In this document: in pieces, positions 25,588 to 33,973 of the stretch | How positions within the stretch are numbered: the first letter of the stretch is position 1 | Layout: the number at the start of each line of letters is the position of its first letter | Origin: Zoogloea sp035335645 | GTDB lineage: Bacteria; Pseudomonadota; Gammaproteobacteria; Burkholderiales; Rhodocyclaceae | Direction: 5' to 3' | Assembly (NCBI GenBank): GCA_035335645.1 | Contig: DAOQMM010000013.1 | Coordinates: forward strand, 1 to 49,307 | DNA: 49,307 nucleotides | Notes under the pieces: generated by a model | Database searches by the model: none | What the model saw: the letters and a program-made list of their open reading frames with translations, nothing else | What the model was told of the DNA's origin: nothing | Translations under genes and position numbers: made by a program

Positions 25588-28062
25588 TTGTCCCATTCCG
25601 TACCCCCTCAGGAACACGCCTGCTATCACTGCGGACTCCCCATCCCTTCCGACGTTCATCTCGGCGTGACGGTGGCAGGTGTCGAGCGGTCCATGTGCTG
25701 TACCGGGTGCCAGGCCGTGGCCCAGTCCATCGTGGATGGTGGTCTTGTCGATTACTATCAGCGCCGCGACGCCATGCCGGAACCCGTGCGGGAGGCCATG
25801 CCGGACGAACTGCGCGATCTGGGGCTCTTTGATCACCCGGATTTCCAGCAGGGTTTCGTCAAGCCCGTCGGTGAGCATGAACGGGAAGCGTCCCTGATTC
25901 TCGAAGGCATCACCTGCGCCGCGTGCATCTGGCTCAACGAGCAGCATGTCGCACGTCAGCCGGGCGTCATGGCGGTCGAGATCAACTACGCGACCCGGCG
26001 TGCACGGGTGCGCTGGGACGAACGTCGCATCAAGCTCTCGAACATCCTTGCGGCGATTCAGGCCATCGGTTATCGGGCCTATCCCTACGATGCCGCCCGC
26101 TCGGAGCAGATCTCCCAGAAGGAGCGTCGGGCGGCCCTGTGGCGGCTCTTCGTGGCTGGCTTCGGGATGATGCAGGTGATGATGTACGCGGTCCCCGTAT
26201 ATATGGCCGGAGAAGGCGAGATGACCGCCGACATCGAGGCCATGATGCGTTGGGCGAGCCTGATCCTGACCTTGCCGGTGGTGCTTTACTCTGCCGCACC
26301 GTTTTTCCGCAACGCCCTGCGCGATATCCGCTTGCGGCGGCTCGGCATGGACGTGCCCGTTGCGCTCGGGGTGGGGGCTGCCTCCGTGGCCAGCTGCTGG
26401 GCCACCTTCGCGGGCCATGGCGAGGTGTATTTCGATTCGGTCACGATGTTCGTGTTCTTCCTGCTGTGCGGGCGGTATCTCGAGATGTTGGCCCGTCAGC
26501 GTGCCATACGGGGCGTGGAAGAGCTTGGCAAGGCGTTGCCGGCCTTTGCCGAACGCCTGACGGCCTTCCCGTCGCTGGAAGGCGAGCGCGTTCCCGTCTC
26601 CCAGATCGTGTCGGGTGAAGTGCTGCGGGTGCGGCCGGGGGAGACCATCCCGGTGGATGGTGTGGTCATCGAGGGGACGAGCGAAGCGAACGAGGCCTTG
26701 CTCACGGGTGAAAGCCGCCCCGTACCCAAAGGCCCGGGCGTGGATGTCACCGGGGGCAGCGTGAACGTGTCCAGTCCGTTGCTCATCCGCGTCACCCAGA
26801 CCGGCGAGCACACCCGTCTGGCGGCGATTCGGCAGTTGATGGAACGGGCATCGGCAGAAAAGCCACAGGTGGTTCAGCAGGCCGACAAGGTTGCGGCATA
26901 TTTTGTGGTGGCGTTGCTCGTCCTTGCGTTTGCCACGGCGGTGGGCTGGTGGTGGTTCGATCCAGACCGGGCCTTGTGGGTGTTCGTGTCCGTGCTGGTG
27001 GTGAGTTGCCCCTGTGCGCTGTCTCTTGCCACGCCGGTGGCGCTGACGGTGGCCACCGATGCCCTCGCTCGCGTTGGCGTGCTGGTCACCCGTGGCCATG
27101 CCATTGAGGCACTGGCGAAGACCGAGCAGATGGTTTTCGACAAGACCGGAACCCTGACCTATGGCGACATGCGTGTGGAAGCGACCTGTCTGCTCGGCTC
27201 CCGCAGCACGCGGGATGTACAGCGACTGGCCGCCGCGCTGGAACAGGGATCCGAGCACGCCATCGCACATTCGCTACGGAAACTGGTGACGGACGCACCG
27301 GATCAACTGCCCGTTCTGTCCGACGTGACGGTCGTGACCGGGCAGGGTGTTGGCGGGAGGCTCGACAGTGAGCGGGTTCGGATCGGCCGCCCGGAATTCG
27401 TTGCGGAAATCTGCCCTGGGACCTTACCCGCCGAACTGACATCCGCCCAAGCCTCGGGCAAGACGGTCATTGCACTTGGGGGGGAGTCAGGCTGGCTGGC
27501 AGGCTTCTTCCTTTCCGACGTCCTCCGCGAGGATGCCCACGATGTATTCGACGCGCTGCACGGGGACGGCGTGACCACCGCCATCTTCAGTGGCGACACG
27601 CAGGGCGTTGTCTCCGAACTGGGGAAGGCGCTGGGCGTCACCGAGGCCGTCGGAGAGCTTACGCCGGAAGGCAAGCACGTTCGGCTCAGTGCCTTGCAGG
27701 CCCACGGCAAGGTCGTGGCCATGGTGGGCGATGGGGTCAATGATGCGCCGGTGCTGGCTCAGGCCCAGGTGTCCATCGCCATGGGAGGTGGAACGGATCT
27801 GGCGCGGAATCAGGCGGACATCGTCCTGCTGAGCGGACGGCTCGGGTCCTTGGTCGATGGCATGCGCCTCTCACGTCGTGCACTGCGTATCATCCATCAA
27901 AATCTGTGGTGGTCCTTTGCGTATAACTTCACCGCGGTGCCGCTGGCGATGTCGGGCTTTGTGACGCCGTGGATGGCTGGTCTCGGCATGTCGGCCAGTT
28001 CACTTCTGGTCGTGCTCAATGCGTTGCGGCTGCAGCGCAAGCACGGAAAGGTTGCAGCCTGA
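25588..28062 (+). CDS. ccoI: Copper-transporting P-type ATPase for cbb3 oxidase assembly (CcoI/FixI)
   Basis: 824 residues from a TTG at 25588. No other in-frame start precedes the essential N-terminal CYHCG, and GCGAGG lies 5 bases upstream. The layout is an N-terminal cysteine-rich metal domain (CYHCG, later MCCTGC), an HMA domain with CAAC at residues 110-113, transmembrane helices, the CPC ion motif at 474-476, the phosphorylated Asp518 in FDKTGTLT, and GDGVNDAPVL. This N-terminal architecture is specific to CcoI/FixI, which supply copper to cytochrome cbb3 oxidase. Coupled to ccoS, but the ccoNOQP structural genes do not follow. Confidence 0.93.
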   Translation: MSHSVPPQEHACYHCGLPIPSDVHLGVTVAGVERSMCCTGCQAVAQSIVDGGLVDYYQRRDAMPEPVREAMPDELRDLGLFDHPDFQQGFVKPVGEHEREASLILEGITCAACIWLNEQHVARQPGVMAVEINYATRRARVRWDERRIKLSNILAAIQAIGYRAYPYDAARSEQISQKERRAALWRLFVAGFGMMQVMMYAVPVYMAGEGEMTADIEAMMRWASLILTLPVVLYSAAPFFRNALRDIRLRRLGMDVPVALGVGAASVASCWATFAGHGEVYFDSVTMFVFFLLCGRYLEMLARQRAIRGVEELGKALPAFAERLTAFPSLEGERVPVSQIVSGEVLRVRPGETIPVDGVVIEGTSEANEALLTGESRPVPKGPGVDVTGGSVNVSSPLLIRVTQTGEHTRLAAIRQLMERASAEKPQVVQQADKVAAYFVVALLVLAFATAVGWWWFDPDRALWVFVSVLVVSCPCALSLATPVALTVATDALARVGVLVTRGHAIEALAKTEQMVFDKTGTLTYGDMRVEATCLLGSRSTRDVQRLAAALEQGSEHAIAHSLRKLVTDAPDQLPVLSDVTVVTGQGVGGRLDSERVRIGRPEFVAEICPGTLPAELTSAQASGKTVIALGGESGWLAGFFLSDVLREDAHDVFDALHGDGVTTAIFSGDTQGVVSELGKALGVTEAVGELTPEGKHVRLSALQAHGKVVAMVGDGVNDAPVLAQAQVSIAMGGGTDLARNQADIVLLSGRLGSLVDGMRLSRRALRIIHQNLWWSFAYNFTAVPLAMSGFVTPWMAGLGMSASSLLVVLNALRLQRKHGKVAA

Positions 28063-28259
28063 TGGAAAGTCTTTACCTGCTCATTCCCCTGTCGATCGTT
28101 TTGGTCTTCGTGATCGGTGTGGTTTTCTGGTGGTCGGTTCGCAGCGGTCAGTTCGACGATCTGGAAGGACCGGGTTTCCGTGTCGTGACCGACGACGACA
28201 CGCCGCGGACGGAGACGGAGAGCCCCGTGGAGCGCAAGGGTACGACCGAGCGGTCATGA
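28062..28259 (+). CDS. ccoS: cbb3-type oxidase assembly protein CcoS
   Basis: 65 residues. A single N-terminal membrane segment (YLLIPLSIVLVFVIGVVFWW) is followed by the family motif SVRSGQFDDLEGPGFRVV and an acidic tail. The ATG overlaps the ccoI stop by one base (TGATG). CcoS is needed for cofactor insertion into cbb3 oxidase. Position behind ccoI confirms the assignment. Confidence 0.93.
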   Translation: MESLYLLIPLSIVLVFVIGVVFWWSVRSGQFDDLEGPGFRVVTDDDTPRTETESPVERKGTTERS

Positions 28260-28296
28260 CCAGGGCGATGGATTCACCCTGCAAGCTGAATGGTTT

Positions 28297-28310
28297 TTGA
28301 CGCAGGTCAA
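28297..28310. promoter_or_regulatory. FNR/ANR-type binding site, TTGAC-N4-GTCAA
   Basis: A 14-bp perfect dyad close to the TTGAT-N4-ATCAA consensus. Its centre (28303.5) is 41.5 bases upstream of an inferred start at 28345 set by the -10-like CATACT at 28333-28338. This is the geometry of a class II FNR-activated promoter, directed rightwards. Confidence 0.75.
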
Positions 28311-28344
28311 GACCCCGTACAGAAGAGATGGGCATACTTCACGC

Positions 28345-28455
28345 CAAGTTGATGACGCGAACACGAGCAACAAAATGCGTTGTCAGGGCCCGTCGGCCCG
28401 ATGACTTAAGTCTCTCTGTTGGGGTTGGGGGTGCGCGATGCGCACCCTTTTTTTT
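28345..28455 (+). ncRNA. Candidate FNR-activated small RNA (about 105-110 nt)
   Basis: Between the class II FNR promoter and a strong intrinsic terminator there is no convincing gene. The predicted transcript has an A-rich 5' part, a hairpin at 28382-28405 (GTCAGGGCC with GGCCC and TGAC, a CGTC loop and a GA bulge), an unpaired pyrimidine-rich stretch TCTCTCTGTT, then the terminator with a T8 tail. This is the usual layout of an Hfq-type sRNA. An ORF from 28352 exists but runs through the terminator and has no ribosome binding site. An alternative is the relict leader of a ccoN operon that once followed ccoS. Confidence 0.6.
28429..28455 (+). terminator. Strong Rho-independent terminator of the candidate sRNA
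   Basis: GGGTGCGC and GCGCACCC form an 8-bp perfect stem with a GAT loop, followed by eight T residues. Confidence 0.92.
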
Positions 28456-28915
28456 CGTCCCCACGGTCTTGAAGCCGACTTGATGCATCTCGCGCCTGCG
28501 CGTCAGCGTTCCGAAATTCGTGGCTTGATGCCGGAATCCCTGAAGAAGATATGCACGGTTTGAATGCGTACTCTCCCGAGCGTGAGCCCTGCGGTAAAGC
28601 GCGGTGCGCCAGTGGCTTGCAAAGGGGGCGGGCAGTTCTGATGGTGAGGGGACCGTCCGCCCGCACGACCATCTCTTCGCCTCGGATCAAGGTGCACGGC
28701 CGGCTCTTTGCGGTGCTCCGGGGGCACCGCGGGAGGCTTTGGAGGGGTGTCGCTCCCGAGTTTCCTGAGGGTTGGCAGCGCCTTGTTTTTTCGGCCATTT
28801 CGGTGCATGCCTCACGCGTTTTGCACCCCCTTGGTGCGGTTGCGAAAACATTCGACGGCGCCCGCGGGCCTTGCTATTGTGTGAATTCGCGGGGCATTCC
28901 GACCCGCCTTCAGGC
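28456..28915. other. Gene-poor stretch upstream of the RRM gene
   Basis: About 460 bases with no ORF on either strand that looks like protein. A hairpin GCGGTGC/GCACCGC is at 28710-28730. The right-hand part may be the long 5' leader of the RRM gene: TTCGAC and TATTGT, 18 bases apart near 28850-28880, are a weak promoter candidate. Nothing else is recognised. Confidence 0.4.
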
Positions 28916-28931
28916 ACATGGAGCGCGTCAA

Positions 28932-29273
28932 TTGGGTAACAGGCTTTACGTGGGCAATCTGGCCTACAGCGTGGACAAAACCCGTCTTGAAGAGGGTTTC
29001 CGGGAGTTCGGCACGGTCGTGTCCGCACAGGTGATCATGGATCGCGAAACCGGTCGATCCAAGGGTTTCGGTTTCGTCGAGATGGGCTCGGATGGCGAGG
29101 CCCAGGCGGCGATCTCGGCGATGAACGGCAAGAGTTTCGATGGTCGCAATCTGACCGTGAATGAAGCGCGCCCGCAGGAGCCCCGCTCGGGCGGTTTCGG
29201 TGGTGGCATGCGGCGGAGCGGTCCGGGCGGTGGGCGCCGGGGCCCGACGTCGGGTGGTGGCGACCGTTACTGA
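28932..29273 (+). CDS. RRM-domain RNA-binding protein (cold-inducible glycine-rich type)
   Basis: 113 residues from a TTG at 28932. GGAG is 8 bases upstream, and the protein then starts MGNRLYVGNLAYS as homologues do; upstream in-frame sequence is not protein-like. It has one RRM: RNP2 is LYVGNL and RNP1 is KGFGFVEM, with YSVDKTRLEEGFREFG between them. The C-terminal tail is Gly/Arg-rich (RSGGFGGGMRRSGPGGGRR). Such proteins bind single-stranded RNA and are often cold-induced. Confidence 0.9.
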   Translation: MGNRLYVGNLAYSVDKTRLEEGFREFGTVVSAQVIMDRETGRSKGFGFVEMGSDGEAQAAISAMNGKSFDGRNLTVNEARPQEPRSGGFGGGMRRSGPGGGRRGPTSGGGDRY

Positions 29274-29279
29274 TCGCGC

Positions 29280-29304
29280 GCAGCCGGCGTGAAGTGCCGG
29301 CTGC
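29280..29304 (+). terminator. Hairpin after the RRM gene
   Basis: GCAGCCGGC pairs with GCCGGCTGC (9 bp, 7-base loop) 6 bases after the stop. Only AAGAGTTCC follows, so termination may be weak or the hairpin may protect the mRNA end. Confidence 0.6.
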
Positions 29305-29429
29305 AAGAGTTCCTCTTCGTGAGGTAGGCTCGCCGACCGATCCACCCGGGTGCTGCGCTCAGGCCTGCCCGGGAGCATGTCCGAGCCGCCAGACACATGA
29401 CGTCTGCGCGAAGCGCCGGTTAGCCCGGC

Positions 29430-31121
29430 TCAGGTGTTCTCGAATTCTTCCACCATCAACTGTACGCTGGCCACGCCGTTGTATTCGTTGACGGCCAGGC
29501 GGAAGGCGGCGTGGATGGCTGCGCCCGCCGGATCTGCGTGATTGAAGCGGATGGCGTCGATGCGCAGGGCACCTTTGCGCAATTGCAGCTTGAGGTGCTT
29601 GTCCTTCAGCAGGCGCTGGTTTTCCACCCGGAAGCAGTCGTCGAAGAGCGGCGCCGGAAAGCCCTGCCCCCAGATCTGGTTTTCCAGCAGGCGCGCTGTT
29701 TCCAGACTGTAGAACCCCTCTTCCAGTGATCCGTCGGTTTCCACGCTGCGGGTCAGGTCGGCCGGATCAATCATCTGACGGACGACGCGTTCGAACGCAT
29801 CACGGAACGGGCCCAGATCCGGCTCGCGGATCGTGAGACCTGCAGCCATTGCATGGCCCCCGAACTTGAGGATTAGATCCGGCGCCTGCTTGGTGACGAG
29901 ATCGAGGGCGTCGCGCAGGTGCAGGCCGGGAATGGACCGGCCGGAGCCTTTGAGTTCACCCTCATGACTGCGGGCGAAGGCGATGGTCGGTCGGTGGAAG
30001 CGTTCCTTGATCCGCCCGGCGAGAATGCCGATGACGCCCTGATGCCAGTCGGGCTCAAACAGGACGAGGCTGCTGCAATCGCCCGGCGAGAGGCCATCCA
30101 GTCCAGCCAGGGCACCTTCCTGCATGTCGGCTTCGATGGCACGGCGTTCCCGGTTGAGGGCGTCCAGTTCCTGGGTGATCTGCAGGGCGCGACTCGCATC
30201 GTCGGTGATGAGGCATTCGATGCCGAGGGACATGTCCGCCAGACGGCCCGCGGCATTGAGTCGAGGCCCCAGCGCAAAGCCCAGGTCGAAGGTGGTGGCG
30301 CGGCCGGCGTCCCGTCCCGCGGCGGCGAACAGCGCGCGCAGGCCCGGTTGCATACGCCCGGCGCGCATGCGTTGCAGGCCCTGGGCGACGAGGATGCGGT
30401 TGTTGTGGTCCAGCCTGACGACGTCGGCAACGGTTCCCAATGCGACAAGGTCGAGCAGATCGGCGAGCTTGGGCTCTGCCTGGCCATCAAAGGCGCCACG
30501 ACTGCGCAATTCGGCGCGCAGGGCGAGCATCGTGTAGAACATGACGCCCACACCGGCCAGTGCCTTGCTTGGAAACTCGCAGCCCGGCTGGTTGGGATTG
30601 ACGATCACGTCCGCCTCGGGCAGTTCGTCGCCCGGCAGATGGTGGTCGGTGATGAGGGTGGCGATGCCGCATTCGCGTGCGGCCGCGACGCCGTCGACAC
30701 TGGCAATGCCATTGTCGACGGTGATGATCAGTTCCGGCTGCAGGGCGGCCGCCAGTTCCACGATGGCTGGCGTGAGGCCGTAGCCATACTCGAAACGGTT
30801 GGGGACGATGTAGTGCACGTCGGCCCCGAAGGCCCGCAACGCGCGCATGCCGACGGCACAGGCTGTGGCGCCGTCACAGTCGTAATCCGCCACGATGACC
30901 ATCCGCGCGTTGGCTTCGATGGCGTCGGCGAGGAGCTGCGCGGCGGCACCGACGCCTTTCAGCTGGTTTGGCGGGAGCAGGTGCTGGAGGCCGTAATCGA
31001 GCTCATGACGGGTCGCGATGCCACGGGCGGCGTAGATGCGCGCCAGTAAGGGATGTACGCCGGTATCGAGGAGGGCGGTGACGGCCTGGCCGGGGGCCGA
31101 GCGGCTGAGGATGCGGGTCAT
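29430..31121 (-). CDS. recJ: Single-stranded-DNA-specific exonuclease RecJ
   Basis: 563 residues, normal length. RecJ degrades single-stranded DNA 5' to 3' in recombination and mismatch repair. DHH-superfamily motifs are present: VADYDCDGA (Asp79, Asp81), TVDNG and the DHH triad at 159-161 in LITDHHLPGDE, followed by VIVNPNQPG. The C-terminal DHHA1 domain has KFGGHAMAAGLTI. The ATG overlaps the stop of the upstream rpfE-like gene by 4 bases, a coupled pair. Confidence 0.96.
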   Translation of the reverse strand: MTRILSRSAPGQAVTALLDTGVHPLLARIYAARGIATRHELDYGLQHLLPPNQLKGVGAAAQLLADAIEANARMVIVADYDCDGATACAVGMRALRAFGADVHYIVPNRFEYGYGLTPAIVELAAALQPELIITVDNGIASVDGVAAARECGIATLITDHHLPGDELPEADVIVNPNQPGCEFPSKALAGVGVMFYTMLALRAELRSRGAFDGQAEPKLADLLDLVALGTVADVVRLDHNNRILVAQGLQRMRAGRMQPGLRALFAAAGRDAGRATTFDLGFALGPRLNAAGRLADMSLGIECLITDDASRALQITQELDALNRERRAIEADMQEGALAGLDGLSPGDCSSLVLFEPDWHQGVIGILAGRIKERFHRPTIAFARSHEGELKGSGRSIPGLHLRDALDLVTKQAPDLILKFGGHAMAAGLTIREPDLGPFRDAFERVVRQMIDPADLTRSVETDGSLEEGFYSLETARLLENQIWGQGFPAPLFDDCFRVENQRLLKDKHLKLQLRKGALRIDAIRFNHADPAGAAIHAAFRLAVNEYNGVASVQLMVEEFENT

Positions 31122-32167
31122 GGCGCGGTGGTGGAGGCGACGTCCGAGGCGGGGTTCGGCGTTTGGCGCAGGAGGGTGTCGAGGGCGAGGGGCTTGCGCC
31201 AGAATTTCCAGAGGCTCGCGGCGGTGACGTCCAGTTCAAGGCAGGCCCGGTCGCCAGGGGCGGTGATGCGTAGCCGGCTCAGGTGTCTGGACCTGAGCGC
31301 GGCCAGCAGGGGCGCGAACCAGTCCCGTTCGATCGTGCCGAGCGTCGCGCGCCAGGCGTCCGGGTCCCGGTGCAGCAGCGGACGCCGAAGGGCGGTGAGC
31401 AGCGTGAAGCCGTCGGTGCCCGGCGCGGCGTACGGTCCGGACGACCGGGGCGCGCCGCCGCTCGCCCGGATCAGACCACAGGTGTAGGGGTCATCGGCCT
31501 GAAGGCTGGGCGCTGGGGCAATCGGCGTAAGCGGCTGCCCGGCACCCCACAGCCATGCGCTGTTGATGGCGCGCTGTCCGGCCGCTTCGCGGGCTGCGTT
31601 GACGGGGTGGTTGAACAGCCACACCTGGAGTTCGTTGCTCAGGCGCGCCCAGAACGGAATGTCGTCACCTTCCGGCAGAAAGAGCTGGATGGGACGTCCC
31701 GTCACGTCGGCCAGGGGATGGAAGAATGGACGCGGCTCGCGCTCGGCGCGCAGATACCAGCGGTCGGGCGCCGGAGCCTCGAAGCGACCGATGTCGGCAA
31801 AGGTCTCGTTGAGGCCGGCGATCAACGTGTCGGCCTCTGCTTGGGTGATGTCCAGACCGCTGGCGTCGGCGAGGAGCAGCTTGTCCCGGGCGAAATGCAG
31901 ATGAACCGGGTCTATGCACAACCAGTGGGCGCTGCGTTCCGGGCTTGTGGTGGCTTCGCCGAGGCGTCGCAACCAGGCATAGGGAATACGCTTGCCGGCG
32001 AGCTGGAAGCGATCGGCGAGCCACGCTTCAGGTGTGCACGCTGCACCCCAATGCACGCGGGCGTGGCCGATGAGGGCTGCCAGGGCCGGGAGCTCAAGGT
32101 CGGCGGCCGGTCCGGCCAGGCCGGAAGCGGGCCACACGAGGCCGGGAAGGACGAGGTCGTACTGCAT
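31118..32167 (-). CDS. RpfE-type/COG4255 regulatory-like protein coupled to recJ
   Basis: 349 residues. It resembles the cofactor-independent phosphoglycerate-mutase-like proteins annotated as RpfE type: an N-terminal YDLVLPGLVW, a conserved WLCIDPVHLHFARDKL block, and NSAWLWGAGQP. It is translationally coupled to recJ (ATGA overlap), an arrangement common in Beta- and Gammaproteobacteria. The biochemical function is unproven. The call rests on the block pattern and on gene order. Confidence 0.7.
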   Translation of the reverse strand: MQYDLVLPGLVWPASGLAGPAADLELPALAALIGHARVHWGAACTPEAWLADRFQLAGKRIPYAWLRRLGEATTSPERSAHWLCIDPVHLHFARDKLLLADASGLDITQAEADTLIAGLNETFADIGRFEAPAPDRWYLRAEREPRPFFHPLADVTGRPIQLFLPEGDDIPFWARLSNELQVWLFNHPVNAAREAAGQRAINSAWLWGAGQPLTPIAPAPSLQADDPYTCGLIRASGGAPRSSGPYAAPGTDGFTLLTALRRPLLHRDPDAWRATLGTIERDWFAPLLAALRSRHLSRLRITAPGDRACLELDVTAASLWKFWRKPLALDTLLRQTPNPASDVASTTAP

Positions 32168-32250
32168 CGGGTCGAGAATGGGTGGGCTACAGCGGCGCGT
32201 TGGGCAGGGCGCAGGCGGTCGGGCGCGAGTCTAGCATGGGCTCTGCGGGC

Positions 32251-33810
32251 TCAGGGTTGCCGCGGCTCGATGAGTGCGGAAGCATAGGCGGCCGAGCAGC
32301 GGAGGGCCTGTTCGGGCCCGAGGTTGCGGGTTTCGGCCAGCAGGCAGCGGGGATCATTGTCACCTTCGAGGACTTCGGCGGGCAGATCGCGCAGGCTGCG
32401 GGCATCGATGGGCGTGGCCAGAATGGCGCCCGCGGCCTGGAAGCCGGCCCGCACGAATCGCCGCGGCGCGTCCGTGACGAGCACCAGCAGGGGCCCATCC
32501 GGCGTGCCGGCGAGGGAAGGGCTGATCTGCACGCCGGGTGCCAGATGCAGCCGGCTGTCCGAGGCATCCGGCAGCAGCAGCTCGAACCCGCGCCCATCCG
32601 ATGGCGCATGCAGGACGTAGAGGAAACCTGCCCGCGGTGAGCGGATGAGGAGTCTGTCATCCTGCCGGCGTACGTCGAGCGGTCGATCTGCAGCCCGCTG
32701 GGCATGCAGGATGCGGAGGAGCGCCGCGGGCGTAAAGCCGGGCGCTGCAGCAGGGGTCAGCGTCGGAAGGGGCACAAGGTCGGCATTGCCAACCCGTTCG
32801 AGGCGGCGGGCGCCCGGGCGCGCGGGACCGAGTTGTGCCTCCGCGCAGCGACGCAGGTCGTCGATCCTGGCAAGTCCACTCGTACTCGTCACGGGGGCAT
32901 CGCCCGACAGGCAGGCCAGCAGCGCCGCGCTGGCCGCACCGAAGTCCGGACTGTCGGAGGCAAGCAGGGCGAGATTGGGGGGGGAGTTGGGCAAGGCTTC
33001 TTGCCAGTGCTGAAGGAGGCCGTGACTGCGGGACGGCACATCCGTTCGTCTGTCCGGGGCCATGGTCTGCGGGGCGGGCGGGGCTGCGTCGACGACGATC
33101 AGCACCTGCCCGGCCTTGCGGGCGAGCGTGTCGAGGTAACGACCCAGTTCGGCGACCTGGACGCGACCGTCAGGGGTGGCCAGGGCCGCTGCGGACGGGG
33201 CCCGGGCTGCGCGCGGTGGTTCGGTACGGGCGAGGATGTGTACGAACACCCGGTCGCCGGGGCCGGCGTGTGCGTCCAGATCGGCGAGGGCACGGCGGAT
33301 GCGGTCGGGGGTGAGGCTGACGGGGTCGGGTTGCTGGATGTTGGCATCGGGGACGCCCAGTGCCCGGGCGAGCTGGCGTGCGGTCAGATCGGTCGCATGC
33401 GATCCGGGCGGGACGGGGTCGTGATCGGTCAGGTCCAGGAGCAGGGCGTGGCGACTGGCGTGGGGCTGGAGGCGGGGACGGGCACCGCTTGCCGCAAACG
33501 CGGTCGGCGCGGCAGGGGCTGACGGACTCGCCGGGGGTTCGTCGAGGCGCAGGCTGGCCGCGGGGACCCAACCCCGGCGGTTGCCCGCAGCATCGACCAG
33601 GTACCAGTCGCGCCGGGCGTCGGCGATGTCCACGCTGCTCAGGCGGTGCAGCGGCATGACGATGGCGGCGTCGCTGCGGGGCTGGGCGCGCAGGGCGTCG
33701 TCGTGGATGACGGTGGCACCGACAGCGTGGACGATACCCGTGGCGAGCAGCAGGGCCGTGGCGAACGCCCTGTGAAAGGCGGGGAACCTTGGGGGGTGAA
33801 AACGGGTCAT
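32251..33810 (-). CDS. Secreted SH3b / caspase-fold / DUF4384 protein lacking the catalytic dyad
   Basis: 519 residues from the ATG at 33810, which opens a signal peptide (FATALLLATGIVHA). Residues 30-90 resemble a bacterial SH3 domain (WYLVDAAGNRRGWVP). Residues of about 118-370 follow the C14 caspase fold, with DRVFVHILA where the GHG histidine loop is expected and VLIVVDAAPP where DACxSG is expected. Both the His (about 193-195) and the Cys (243) are replaced. A later segment (LARIDDLRRCAEAQL) fits the family end. Residues of about 405-470 resemble DUF4384 (SPRAGFLYVLHAPSDG). It is probably a non-enzymatic envelope protein. Divergent from lolC. Confidence 0.65.
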   Translation of the reverse strand: MTRFHPPRFPAFHRAFATALLLATGIVHAVGATVIHDDALRAQPRSDAAIVMPLHRLSSVDIADARRDWYLVDAAGNRRGWVPAASLRLDEPPASPSAPAAPTAFAASGARPRLQPHASRHALLLDLTDHDPVPPGSHATDLTARQLARALGVPDANIQQPDPVSLTPDRIRRALADLDAHAGPGDRVFVHILARTEPPRAARAPSAAALATPDGRVQVAELGRYLDTLARKAGQVLIVVDAAPPAPQTMAPDRRTDVPSRSHGLLQHWQEALPNSPPNLALLASDSPDFGAASAALLACLSGDAPVTSTSGLARIDDLRRCAEAQLGPARPGARRLERVGNADLVPLPTLTPAAAPGFTPAALLRILHAQRAADRPLDVRRQDDRLLIRSPRAGFLYVLHAPSDGRGFELLLPDASDSRLHLAPGVQISPSLAGTPDGPLLVLVTDAPRRFVRAGFQAAGAILATPIDARSLRDLPAEVLEGDNDPRCLLAETRNLGPEQALRCSAAYASALIEPRQP

Positions 33811-33973
33811 TGGTGCGTCGCGCCGGGCGGCGTCCGGTGGCTGAAGGTGCCATTCTGACGGTCCGGGGTGGCCGGTGCCAGCCCCGGACGGTGCGGGCGC
33901 TGTCCCGTTTCCCGACCAAGTCCGGCACAATGCGTGGCTGCGCCGGCGCGAGGCGTTTTTTTCTGGTTCGTTC

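Noticed and set aside
28352..28563. ORF of about 70 codons starting inside the candidate sRNA
   Set aside because: It reads through the terminator stem and T-run, lacks a ribosome binding site and has no protein-like composition.
28503..28808. Minus-strand 101-residue ORF in the gap before the RRM gene
   Set aside because: Proline/arginine-rich low-complexity translation typical of antisense GC-rich DNA, with no domain and no ribosome binding site.
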